Assembly: GCF_012275535.1 (NCBI RefSeq)
Contig: NZ_JAAVTK010000002.1
Coordinates: 372,198-436,197, forward strand
Reading direction: 5' to 3'
DNA: 64,000 nt
Source of the DNA: Hymenobacter artigasi
GTDB lineage: Bacteria > Bacteroidota > Bacteroidia > Cytophagales > Hymenobacteraceae
This document shows positions 49,356 through 57,638 of this stretch, in pieces. The position numbers were made by a program, and so were the translations under genes. Each line of letters opens with the position of its first letter. Position 1 is the first letter of the stretch. A model generated the notes under the pieces. It had not been told where the DNA came from, did not search any database, and was given only the letters and a program-made list of their open reading frames with translations.

Positions 49356-51188
49356 ATGCCCCCACTCCCCATCCTCCCGCCCGCACTCGACGAAGCGCAG
49401 CTCCAGCAGCTCACGGCCAACCTGTCGGCCAACCAGCTGCTGTGGCTGAGCGGCTATTTCTACGGTCAGGCCACCGGCGGAACCCAAGTTGCCGCTGCAT
49501 CGACGGCCTTGGTTGCAGCCACCAGTGCGGCCACTCAGAAACTGACCATTCTCTACGGCTCACATACCGGCAACGGCAAGAAAATAGCCCAGCAGGCCGC
49601 TGAGGCAGCCAAAAGCCGGGGACTCGCGGCCGACGTGCGCGACATGAATGACTACCCCACCCGGCAGCTGGCGCAGGAGCAAAGTTTGCTCGTCATCGTG
49701 AGCACGCACGGCGAGGGCGAACCGCCCATCGCGGCCGAGGACCTGCACCAGTTTCTGCTGGGCCCGCGTGCGCCGAAGCTGCCGAACCTGCGCTTCGCCG
49801 TGCTGGCCCTGGGTGATAGCAGCTACCTGCACTTCTGCCAGACGGGCAAGGAGTTCGACCAGGGCCTGGTCGACCTGGGCGCCACCCGCCTGCTGGCTCG
49901 CGTGGACACTGACGTGGAGTATCAGGCGGCCGCCAGCCAGTGGATTGAAGCGGCTTTGGCAGAAATAGCCGGTGTAGCTGCTGGCACCGCCGAAGCGTTG
50001 GTTACTGCCGGGGCCTCGGTTGTTTCAGCTGGCCATTCAGCCATTCAGCCATCCACCCATTCGGCTATTGCCGAGTTCACTCATGAGAACCCCTGGCCGG
50101 CGCGGGTACTGGAAAGCATCCAATTGAACGGGCGCGGCTCGGATAAGGAGACGTACCACCTGGAACTGGATTTGGCCGGCGCGGGGCTGCGCTACGCGCC
50201 GGGCGATGCGCTGGCGGTGCGTGCCATCAACCACGACCCGCTGGTGGAGGAAGTGCTGCGCGCCGCCCGGCTTTCTGACTCGGCCCCGGTGCAGCTGGGG
50301 GCCGAGAGCCTGCCGCTGGCCGCCGCCCTGGCCAGCCGCCGCGAGCTCACGGTGCTCACCCGCGACGTGCTGGAGCGCTACGCCGCCCTGGCCCCGCACG
50401 CCGAATTGCACGGTTTGCTGGCCGACACCACCCGCCTGCAGCCCTACCTCTACGGCCGCGACGTGGCCGATTTGCTCACCGATTTCCCCACCGACCAGCT
50501 CACGGCCCAGGCCTTGGCCGACACCCTGCGCCCGCTGCCCAGCCGCGCCTACTCCATCGCCAGCAGCCTGCTGGCCCACCCCGACGAGGTGCACCTCACC
50601 GTGGGGGCCGTGCGCTACGAGGCCCACGGCCGCCGCAAGCAGGGCGTGTGCTCGTCCTTCCTGGCCGACCGCGTGGCGGTGGGCGATGAGGTGCGGGTAT
50701 TTGTGGAGCACAACGAATATTTCAAGCTCCCGACCAATCCGGCCACTGACATCATTATGGTGGGGGCGGGCACGGGCATCGCGCCGTTCCGCGCCTTTGT
50801 GGAAGAACGGGTGGAGCTGGGGGCCACCGGCCGCAACTGGCTGCTGTTCGGCAACCCGCACTTCACCACCGATTTCCTGTACCAGGCCGAGTGGCAGCAG
50901 CAGCTCAAGCGCGGCGGCCTGGCCCGGCTCGACGTGGCCTTTTCGCGCGACCAGGCCGAGAAAATCTACGTGCAGGACCGCCTGCTCGAAAACAGCCGCG
51001 ACGTATTCGGCTGGCTCGAAAACGGCGCGCAATTCTATGTGTGCGGCGATAAAAACCGCCTCGGCGGGGCCGTGCTGGCAGCCCTCACGCAAGTGGTGCA
51101 GCTAGAAGCCGGCCTCTCGGCCGAGGACGCGGCGGCCTACGTGAAGGACCTGCGCAAGCAGCGCCGCTACCTGGAGGACGTGTATTAG
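49356..51188 (+). CDS. cysJ: Sulfite reductase flavoprotein (alpha subunit)
   Basis: A 610-residue NADPH-dependent diflavin reductase that passes electrons to the CysI hemoprotein. Domains: N-terminal FMN flavodoxin (about 65-205; LTILYGSHTGNGKKIAQQAA and ALGDSSYLHFCQTGKEFD), a linker, a FAD domain (about 235-460; SRAYSIASSL and CSSFLADR), and the NADPH domain (about 465-610; GAGTGIAPFRAFVEERVELG, VCGDKN, and the C-terminal KQRRYLEDVY). Length and order are standard. The gene starts 19 bp after a composite palindrome. Confidence 0.96.
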   Translation: MPPLPILPPALDEAQLQQLTANLSANQLLWLSGYFYGQATGGTQVAAASTALVAATSAATQKLTILYGSHTGNGKKIAQQAAEAAKSRGLAADVRDMNDYPTRQLAQEQSLLVIVSTHGEGEPPIAAEDLHQFLLGPRAPKLPNLRFAVLALGDSSYLHFCQTGKEFDQGLVDLGATRLLARVDTDVEYQAAASQWIEAALAEIAGVAAGTAEALVTAGASVVSAGHSAIQPSTHSAIAEFTHENPWPARVLESIQLNGRGSDKETYHLELDLAGAGLRYAPGDALAVRAINHDPLVEEVLRAARLSDSAPVQLGAESLPLAAALASRRELTVLTRDVLERYAALAPHAELHGLLADTTRLQPYLYGRDVADLLTDFPTDQLTAQALADTLRPLPSRAYSIASSLLAHPDEVHLTVGAVRYEAHGRRKQGVCSSFLADRVAVGDEVRVFVEHNEYFKLPTNPATDIIMVGAGTGIAPFRAFVEERVELGATGRNWLLFGNPHFTTDFLYQAEWQQQLKRGGLARLDVAFSRDQAEKIYVQDRLLENSRDVFGWLENGAQFYVCGDKNRLGGAVLAALTQVVQLEAGLSAEDAAAYVKDLRKQRRYLEDVY

Positions 51189-51227
51189 CCATTTGCCATT
51201 CGCCCCGACCCTTCCTAACAAAAGCTG

Positions 51228-51914
51228 ATGAAACGCCTGCTGCTTCCGCTGCTGCTGTTCCCCTGCCTCGCCCCGGCCCAAACGGTGCGGCAGGCGGGCT
51301 ATTGGGGGCGACTGTACCTGCGCACGCACTTCGGCCCGCGCCTCACCCTGCACAGCGAGGCCGATGAGCGCCGCTTTGCCTGGCCCGACGGGCAGTGGCA
51401 GTTCATCACCCACCAGCACCTGCACTACCGCCTCTCGCCCACCTGGGATGCCGCGCTGGGCGGCACCGGCTCGTGGCAGCCACAAAAGGGCATCAGCGTA
51501 CCCGAGCGGCGGGTTTTTGAGGAAGTAACCGCTACCCTGCCCCTGCCCGGCCGCCTGCGCCTCATGCCGCGCCTGCGGGTAGAGCAGCGCTGGCTGGGCC
51601 ACCTGGCCGGCCCTGAAACAGCCGATACCTGGCAGTACCGCCTCCGCTACCGGGGCCGCCTGCAACTTGACTATCAAATAAATACAACCTGGAAATTCCG
51701 CGCCTCCGATGAATTGCTGCTCAACCCCGACAGCTTCGACCAGAACCGCCTCTACGCCGGGGCCGAGCGCCAGCTGGGGGCCGGTTTTGCCGCCGAGCTG
51801 GGCTACCTCTTCATCTGGCAGCAGCGCCCCGCCAACGCCGGCTACTACGCCCGCGATGTGCTCCGGCTCACCCTTTTCAAGGATTTAATCCTGCCCACCG
51901 CCCGCGCCAACTAA
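51228..51914 (+). CDS. DUF2490 outer-membrane protein
   Basis: A 228-residue protein with a signal peptide (about 1-18, ending APAQ) and alternating beta-strands typical of DUF2490, a Bacteroidota barrel-type family of unknown function. Seen: WGRLYLRTHFGPRLTLHSEA, FITHQHLHYRLSPTWDAAL and, late, LGYLFIWQQRPAN. It is embedded between the cysJ and cysI genes on the same strand, suggesting an envelope role in sulfur acquisition, or a passenger gene brought in with the flanking palindromes. Confidence 0.78.
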   Translation: MKRLLLPLLLFPCLAPAQTVRQAGYWGRLYLRTHFGPRLTLHSEADERRFAWPDGQWQFITHQHLHYRLSPTWDAALGGTGSWQPQKGISVPERRVFEEVTATLPLPGRLRLMPRLRVEQRWLGHLAGPETADTWQYRLRYRGRLQLDYQINTTWKFRASDELLLNPDSFDQNRLYAGAERQLGAGFAAELGYLFIWQQRPANAGYYARDVLRLTLFKDLILPTARAN

Positions 51915-51936
51915 CGCCGCCAATCCAACTTCCTCC

Positions 51937-52021
51937 AACGCCGCACAAGCTAAAGCATGTGCTACATGTCCGCGCCGCCGTGGCTCCCCTCTCCTTTTCG
52001 GAGAGGGGCCGGGGGTGAGGC
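51937..52021. repeat. Half-copy of the composite palindrome, upstream of cysI
   Basis: Nearly identical to 49254-49337 (one inserted T), including the inner arm AAGCTAAAGCATGTGCTACA and the outer hairpin CTCCCCTCTCC-TTTTC-GGAGAGGGG. It ends 15 bp before the cysI start codon. Confidence 0.9.
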
Positions 52022-52036
52022 GAACGCCACAACATC

Positions 52037-53740
52037 ATGTCCACAACCCCCAATCTCTCCGAAGTCGAACACGTCAAAACTGCCAGTCGCTACCTGCGCG
52101 GCACCATCGTCGAAAGCCTTCGCAACCGCCTCACCGGCGCGCTGAACCACGACGACACCCACCTCATCAAGTTTCACGGCTCCTACCAGCAAACCGACCG
52201 CGACCTCGATTCCGAGCGCAAGCGCCAGAAGCTGGAGCCGCTGTTTTCCTTCATGATTCGGGTACGGGTGCCGGGCGGCGTGGCCACCGCGCCCCAGTGG
52301 CAGCGTATGGATGCCCTGGCCGACGCCTACGGCAACGGCACCCTTAAGCTCACCACCCGCCAGACCTTCCAGCTGCACGGCGTGCTGAAGCGCGAGCTAC
52401 GACCCACCATCCAAGGCTTCAACGATGCCCTGCTCGACAGCATTGCCGGCTGCGGCGACGTGAACCGCAACGTGATGTGCAACGTGAACCCGCACGAGTC
52501 CCGGGTGCACGGCGAGGTGCAGGCCCTGGCCACCGAAATCAGCGCCCACCTCACGCCGCGCACCACGGCCTACCACGAAATCTGGCTCGACGGCGAGCTG
52601 CAAAACACCACCGAAGCCGCCGACGATGCGGAGCCCATCTACGGCACCACCTACCTGCCGCGCAAGTTCAAAATTGCCCTGGCCCTGCCGCCCTACAACG
52701 ATTCCGACATTTTCTCGAACGACATCGGTCTCATCGCCATCGAGGAAAATGGCCGGCTGCTGGGCTTCAACGTGGCCGTGGGCGGCGGGCTGGGCATGAC
52801 CTTTGGCCAGCCCGAAACCTACCCCCGCCTGGCCGACCTCATCGGCTTCGTACCTACGGAGAACGTGGTGGACGTGTGCGAGAAGATTGTCACCATCCAG
52901 CGCGACTGGGGCAACCGTGCCAACCGCAAGCTCTCGCGCCTCAAATACACCGTCGACCGCGCCGGCCTGCCCGCTTTCGTGGCCGAGCTGCACCAGCGCC
53001 TGGGCTATGCGCTGGCCGAAACCCGCCCCTACCAGTTCCATAGCTCCAGCGACGCCTTCGGCTGGACGGGCAATGCCGACGGCCCTTCGCACCTGGTTTT
53101 GTTTGTGGAAGGCGGCCGGGTGCTCGACCGGCCCGGCTACCACCTCAAGGCCGCGCTGCGCGAAATCAGCGCCTTCCACACCGGCGAATTCCGCCTCACC
53201 GGCAACCAGAACCTGATTATTGCCAACATCGAGCCCGCCCACCGCACCCGCGTGCAGGCCATTCTGGAAGCCCACGGCGCGGGCCCCAAAGCGGAGCAGC
53301 TCACCGGCCTGCGCCGCAATGCGCTGGCCTGCGTGGCGCTGCCTACCTGCTCGCAAGCCTTCGCCGAGGCCGAGCGGTACCTGCCCCAATTGCTCGACAA
53401 GCTTGATGCCGTGATTAGGGCCCACGGGCTGGCCGAGGCCGGCATTCTCATCCGGATGACGGGCTGCCCCAACGGCTGCGCCCGGCCCTATCTGGGCGAA
53501 ATTGCCCTGGTAGGCAAAGCCCCCGGCCGCTACAACCTCTACCTTGGGGCCAACCACGCCGGCGAGCGCCTCAACAAGCTCTACCGCGAAATGCTGGACG
53601 AGGACGGCATTCTGCGCGAGCTCTCACCCCTGTTGGCCGCCTACGCCGCCAACCGCCACCCCGGCGAGGGCTTCGGCGATTTCGTGGTGCGTACCGGCGT
53701 AGTGAAAGCCACGCTGTTTGGGCTGGATTTTCACGCCTGA
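52037..53740 (+). CDS. cysI: Sulfite reductase hemoprotein (beta subunit)
   Basis: A 567-residue siroheme/4Fe-4S enzyme reducing sulfite to sulfide. Seen: ferredoxin-like half-domains with TTRQTFQLHGVLKRELRPTI (about 99-118), GDVNRNVMCNVNP near 140, the siroheme/cluster motif CVALPTC (C432, C438) and GCPNGCARPY (C477, C481), where C481 would bridge cluster and heme. Length fits the NADPH-dependent CysI class and a CysJ partner is encoded just upstream. An 85-bp palindromic repeat directly precedes the gene. Confidence 0.96.
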   Translation: MSTTPNLSEVEHVKTASRYLRGTIVESLRNRLTGALNHDDTHLIKFHGSYQQTDRDLDSERKRQKLEPLFSFMIRVRVPGGVATAPQWQRMDALADAYGNGTLKLTTRQTFQLHGVLKRELRPTIQGFNDALLDSIAGCGDVNRNVMCNVNPHESRVHGEVQALATEISAHLTPRTTAYHEIWLDGELQNTTEAADDAEPIYGTTYLPRKFKIALALPPYNDSDIFSNDIGLIAIEENGRLLGFNVAVGGGLGMTFGQPETYPRLADLIGFVPTENVVDVCEKIVTIQRDWGNRANRKLSRLKYTVDRAGLPAFVAELHQRLGYALAETRPYQFHSSSDAFGWTGNADGPSHLVLFVEGGRVLDRPGYHLKAALREISAFHTGEFRLTGNQNLIIANIEPAHRTRVQAILEAHGAGPKAEQLTGLRRNALACVALPTCSQAFAEAERYLPQLLDKLDAVIRAHGLAEAGILIRMTGCPNGCARPYLGEIALVGKAPGRYNLYLGANHAGERLNKLYREMLDEDGILRELSPLLAAYAANRHPGEGFGDFVVRTGVVKATLFGLDFHA

Positions 53741-53769
53741 TTTCGTATATTACTGCTACGTTCTGAGCT

Positions 53770-55296
53770 ATGCCAACAAACAACCCAACCCCGGCGACTC
53801 CGGCAGTAGCTACGCTGCCGCCGGAGCCTCCCCCCCCGGCGGCCAACCACTTGTTTCCCATCTTCCTGAAGCTGGACACCATGCGTGTGCTGCTGGTGGG
53901 CGGTGGCAACGTGGGCCTGGAAAAGCTGGGGGCCATTCTGCGCAACAGCCCCGAAACCGCTGTGACGGTCGTAGCGCCGCACATCCGGCCCGAACTGCGC
54001 GAGCTGGCCGCCCGCCACCCCAAGGTTCAGCTGCACGAGCGCCCCTACCAGGACTCCGACCTCGACAGTGCCGACATCCTGTTCCTGGCTACCGATGACG
54101 TGGCGCTGCACCGCTACATCGGCAGCGCCGCCGCCGCCCGCCACTTGCTCACCAACGTGGCCGATACGCCCGCCCTGTGCGATTTCTACCTCTCGTCGGT
54201 GCTGCAAAAGGGCGACTTGAAAATTGCCATTTCCACCAACGGCAAGTCGCCCACCATTGGCAAGCGCCTGCGCGAGGTGCTGGCCGAAGTGCTGCCCGCC
54301 GAGCTGGCCACCGTGCTGGGCCAGATGACCGTCATCCGCAGCCGCCTGCAGGGGGATTTTGCTGAGAAAGTAAAGTCGCTGAACGCCGTGACCGCCGAGC
54401 TGGCCAACGGCCCCGCCTACGAAACACCCGCCACCGCCTACTGGCGGCGCGTGGCCACAGCCGCGCTGTTCACCTTCGCGGTTTTCATCCTCCTCAACAT
54501 CCTCTCCTACTACTTTACCCCGGCGCAGGTCTGGCAGCTGGCTCGCTCGTCGGGCATGTTCTACACGTTTGTGGCCGTGGGTTTCGTGGCTCAGATGGTG
54601 GACGGCGTGCTGGGCATGGGCTACGGCGTGGTGTCGGCCATTAGCCTCATGTCGCTGGGGCTGAGCCCGGTATCGGTGAGCGCCAGCATCCATACGGCTG
54701 AGGTATTTGCCAGCGGCGCATCGGGCTACCACCACTACCGGTTTGGCAACGTGAACAAGCGCCTGTTCCGGGTGCTGCTGCTGCCGGGCATTGCGGGCTC
54801 GGTAAGCGGGGCGTTTTTGTTGGTGCATTTCGGCGAAACCTACGCCGGCTACATCAAGCCGGTGTTGGCTGTTTATCTGCTCCTGCTGGGCCTGCGCATC
54901 ATCGCCAAGGCGTTCCGCAAAGCTTCGCAGCAGCGCAAAAAGGTGAAGAATGCCGGCTGGCTGGCCGGGGCCGGCGGCTTCCTCGATTCTTTCGGCGGGG
55001 GCGGCTGGGGGCCGCTGGTCACCAGCACGCTCATTGCCAATGGCCGCACGCCGCAGTTCGTTATCGGCACCGTGAGCCTGGTCGAGTTTTTCGTCACGTT
55101 TGCCAGCGCCTTCACGTTTTTCACCATGCGCGGGCTCTCGCACTGGCAGATTGTGGCCGGCCTCATCGTGGGCGGGGTGGCCGCCGCGCCCATCGCCGCC
55201 AAGCTGGCCGGCCGCCTGCCCACCCGCTGGATGTTCGTGGGCGTAGGCCTGATGGTCATCGTCTGGAGCCTGTGGGCACTGCGCAAATTGCTGTAG
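53770..55296 (+). CDS. Fusion of siroheme-synthase dehydrogenase domain and TauE/SafE permease
   Basis: A 508-residue protein in two parts. Residues about 26-200 form a CysG N-terminal-type precorrin-2 dehydrogenase/ferrochelatase: NAD site LLVGGGNVGLEKL (GGGNVG 44-49), FLATDD with D109-D110 at the catalytic position, ADTPALCDFYLSSVLQKGDL and ISTNGKSPTIGKRLRE. From about residue 225 it is a TauE/SafE (TSUP) permease with about 7-8 helices and the repeat VAQMVDGVLGMGYGVVSAIS. The permease may export sulfite or another sulfur anion. Gene follows cysI by 29 bp, fitting siroheme supply plus sulfite relief in one product. Confidence 0.9.
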   Translation: MPTNNPTPATPAVATLPPEPPPPAANHLFPIFLKLDTMRVLLVGGGNVGLEKLGAILRNSPETAVTVVAPHIRPELRELAARHPKVQLHERPYQDSDLDSADILFLATDDVALHRYIGSAAAARHLLTNVADTPALCDFYLSSVLQKGDLKIAISTNGKSPTIGKRLREVLAEVLPAELATVLGQMTVIRSRLQGDFAEKVKSLNAVTAELANGPAYETPATAYWRRVATAALFTFAVFILLNILSYYFTPAQVWQLARSSGMFYTFVAVGFVAQMVDGVLGMGYGVVSAISLMSLGLSPVSVSASIHTAEVFASGASGYHHYRFGNVNKRLFRVLLLPGIAGSVSGAFLLVHFGETYAGYIKPVLAVYLLLLGLRIIAKAFRKASQQRKKVKNAGWLAGAGGFLDSFGGGGWGPLVTSTLIANGRTPQFVIGTVSLVEFFVTFASAFTFFTMRGLSHWQIVAGLIVGGVAAAPIAAKLAGRLPTRWMFVGVGLMVIVWSLWALRKLL

Positions 55297-55350
55297 GGGC
55301 TTTTCCGTCGGCTTTTGCGTAAATTGCTATTGAATCACAGTTCCCTTCCC

Positions 55351-55530
55351 ATGACCAAAGAACAAGTCATTACCTCCCTGCAGGACTTGCCCAACTCGTT
55401 CGAGCCTGAGCAACTTATCGAACGCATCATTGCGCTGCAAAAAATGGAAGAAGGCCTAAATCAAGTGAAGCGCGGCGAAACCGTAACAGTCGAAGAAGCC
55501 AAAGCGCGCCTCGCCAAATGGCTGAATTAA
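55351..55530 (+). CDS. Small antitoxin-like protein of a ParE/RelE pair
   Basis: A 59-residue acidic helical protein. A middle segment LPNSFEPEQLIERIIALQKM and a tail ending in EEAKARLAKWLN are typical of short antitoxins in which the C-terminus wraps the toxin. The start at 55351 avoids an upstream extension from 55315. Its 3' end overlaps the toxin gene by 13 bp. Confidence 0.75.
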   Translation: MTKEQVITSLQDLPNSFEPEQLIERIIALQKMEEGLNQVKRGETVTVEEAKARLAKWLN

Positions 55531-55811
55531 GACTTTCCCGCCGGGCTTCCGATGAAATTTACGAAGAAGCGGAACGTTTGGGAGCCTTTTCTCCCGCCTA
55601 CGCCCGGGCATTCATCGACAGCATATTTGCCAAGGCCGACTTATTACGGCAATTTCCTGAACTGGGCCGAATGGTACCTGAATACGCTAATTCCGCTATT
55701 CGGGAGCTTTTCCATCGGCATTATCGCATCTTTTATTTCGTATCTGAAAACGGAGAGCAAGTGAGCATCACCTCCGTGCAATCGAGCCATTACCCCTTGC
55801 AACCATTGTAG
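55518..55811 (+). CDS. ParE/RelE superfamily toxin
   Basis: A 97-residue toxin of the type II RelE/ParE superfamily. Seen: N-terminal helix pair RRASDEIYEEAERLGAFSPA, LLRQFPELGRMVPEY (about 44-58), the RELFHRHYRIFYFV strand pair (about 65-78) and a C-terminal strand with VSITSVQSSHYP. The RELF..YRIFYF pattern favours a ParE-like gyrase inhibitor over a ribosome-dependent RNase, but this is inference. Followed by a strong terminator. Confidence 0.85.
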   Translation: MAELRLSRRASDEIYEEAERLGAFSPAYARAFIDSIFAKADLLRQFPELGRMVPEYANSAIRELFHRHYRIFYFVSENGEQVSITSVQSSHYPLQPL

Positions 55812-55812
55812 T

Positions 55813-55852
55813 AAAAGAGGCCCCGCCGAATCCATCGGCGGGGCCTCTTTTT
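55813..55852. terminator. Terminator of the ParE/RelE operon
   Basis: Stem AAAAGAGGCCCCGCCGA / TCGGCGGGGCCTCTTTT with loop ATCCA; also usable by the convergent aldehyde dehydrogenase transcript. Confidence 0.9.
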
Positions 55853-55860
55853 GCATTTCC

Positions 55861-55884
55861 GGCGCAAGCTGAAGCATGCGCTAC
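55861..55884. repeat. Single arm of the AAGCTnAAGCATG palindrome family
   Basis: GCGCAAGCTGAAGCATGCGC followed by TACA matches the inner arm at 49260-49283 and 51943-51966 with two or three changes; a lone half-element without its partner. Confidence 0.65.
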
Positions 55885-55890
55885 AAGTTG

Positions 55891-57495
55891 CTACACGTCA
55901 AACTTAATCCCCTGCGCCAGCGGCAATTCAGTAGAGTAGTTAATCGTATTGGTCTGGCGCCGCATGTACACTTTCCAGGCGTCGGAGCCCGACTCGCGGC
56001 CGCCGCCGGTTTCCTTCTCGCCGCCGAACGCGCCGCCGATTTCGGCCCCGCTCGTGCCGATATTCACGTTGGCAATACCGCAGTCCGAGCCGCTGGCGGC
56101 CAGGAAGGCTTCGGCCTCGCGCATGTTCAGGGTGAAGATGCTGCTGCTCAGGCCCTGGCGCACGTCGTTTTGCAGCTCAATGGCGTTTTCCACGTCGCCG
56201 CTGTATTTGATGAGGTAGAGAATGGGCGCGAAGGTTTCCTCCTGCACCGTGTGGTAGTGGTTTTCCACTTCCACCAGGGCCGGGGTCACGTAGTGGCCGC
56301 CGTCCAGCTCGGGGCGGGCCAGCACCTCGCCGCCGCTCAGCAGCTTGCCGCCTTCAGCCTGCACTTTCGTCAACGCGTCCGAGAACATCTTCACCGCGTC
56401 GGCATCAATCAGCGGGCCTACCAGCGTACCGGTTTGCAGCGGGTGGCCGATGGGCAGCTTGGGATAAATAGCCAATAGACGGTTTTTCACGTCCTCAAAC
56501 ATGCTTTCCTCGATAATCACGCGGCGGGTGCTGGTGCAGCGCTGCCCGGCCGTGCCCACCGCCCCAAACACAATGGCCGGAATGGCGATTTTGAGGTCGG
56601 CGTTTTTGGTCACGATGATGGCGTTGTTGCCACCCAACTCCAGCAGGGCGCGGCCCAGGCGTGCGCCCACTACCTCGCCCACCTTGCGGCCCATGCGGGT
56701 GCTGCCGGTGGCCGAAATAAGCGGCAGGCGCTTATCAGCCGCCATCGCGGCCCCGATTTTCGCATCGCCGATAATCACGCTGAACACGCCTTCGGCAATG
56801 TCATTCTCAGCCAGCACGTCCTTGATGATGTGCTGCACGGCCACGGCCGTGAGGGGCGTTTTCTCGGAGGGCTTCCAGATGCTCACGTCGCCGCACACGG
56901 CGGCCAGCATGGCGTTCCAGCTCCAAACGGCCACCGGGAAGTTGAAGGCTGAGATGATGCCCACGATGCCGAGCGGCTGGTACTGGTCGTACATCCGGTG
57001 CGCGGGGCGCTCCGAGTGCATGGTGAAGCCGTGCAGCTGCCGGCTCAACCCCACGGCAAAGTCGCAGATGTCAATCATCTCCTGCACTTCGCCCAGGCCT
57101 TCCTGGAGGATTTTGCCCATCTCGGCGCTCACCAGCTTGCCCAGCGGCTCCTTGAACTCGCGCAGCTTGTTGCCAATCTGACGCACAATTTCGCCGCGCT
57201 TCGGGGCCGGCACCAGGCGCCAGGTTTTGTAGGCTTCCTGCGCGGCCTGCACGACGGCTTCGTAATCACCGGTGGTAGCAAAGGCTACGCTGGCAATGCG
57301 GCGGCCATCGGCGGGGGCGTTGATGACGCGGCGGTCGGCGTTCTGGGCGCCGCCCCAGGTGCGGCCGGTGCTGTAGGCGGCGTTGTCGGCCTGCACGCCC
57401 AACTGGCGCAGCACGTCCTGAATGCCGTGGGGGTCGTGGTGAGGATGCGGAACGGTTACGTCGGCGGCGGTAGCTTCTTCGAGGGCCTGTTTCAT
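55891..57495 (-). CDS. ALDH7-type aldehyde dehydrogenase (alpha-aminoadipic semialdehyde/piperidine-6-carboxylate dehydrogenase-like)
   Basis: A 534-residue NAD-dependent aldehyde dehydrogenase. Catalytic C320 in GTAGQRCTSTRR and E286 in RALLELGGNN are present; NAD-binding GSTRMGRKVGEVV is near 264. The subgroup markers VSAEMGKILQEGLGEVQEMI and ICDFAVGLSRQLHGFTMHSE match antiquitin (ALDH7A1) and AmaB enzymes, which oxidise alpha-aminoadipic semialdehyde in lysine catabolism. A Pro/His N-terminal lead of about 40 residues precedes the core. The start at 57495 has a TAGCTTTG box 30 bp upstream. Confidence 0.93.
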   Translation of the reverse strand: MKQALEEATAADVTVPHPHHDPHGIQDVLRQLGVQADNAAYSTGRTWGGAQNADRRVINAPADGRRIASVAFATTGDYEAVVQAAQEAYKTWRLVPAPKRGEIVRQIGNKLREFKEPLGKLVSAEMGKILQEGLGEVQEMIDICDFAVGLSRQLHGFTMHSERPAHRMYDQYQPLGIVGIISAFNFPVAVWSWNAMLAAVCGDVSIWKPSEKTPLTAVAVQHIIKDVLAENDIAEGVFSVIIGDAKIGAAMAADKRLPLISATGSTRMGRKVGEVVGARLGRALLELGGNNAIIVTKNADLKIAIPAIVFGAVGTAGQRCTSTRRVIIEESMFEDVKNRLLAIYPKLPIGHPLQTGTLVGPLIDADAVKMFSDALTKVQAEGGKLLSGGEVLARPELDGGHYVTPALVEVENHYHTVQEETFAPILYLIKYSGDVENAIELQNDVRQGLSSSIFTLNMREAEAFLAASGSDCGIANVNIGTSGAEIGGAFGGEKETGGGRESGSDAWKVYMRRQTNTINYSTELPLAQGIKFDV

Positions 57496-57525
57496 GGGGC
57501 GGTTGGGGGTGGGATGTTGCTCCGG

Positions 57526-57533
57526 CAAAGCTA
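57526..57533 (-). promoter_or_regulatory. -7 promoter box of the aldehyde dehydrogenase gene
   Basis: TAGCTTTG on the minus strand, an exact TAnnTTTG match, 30 bp before the ATG at 57495; no clear -33 element. Confidence 0.45.
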
Positions 57534-57638
57534 CGGTTTGCCGGGGAGTTGGCTGGTAGCCGGGCCCCATTCTCGGTCATCCTCTGCCAACGCCTGTCAT
57601 CTTGAGCATTCTGTGATTAAAGCAGAAACGAAGCCCTT

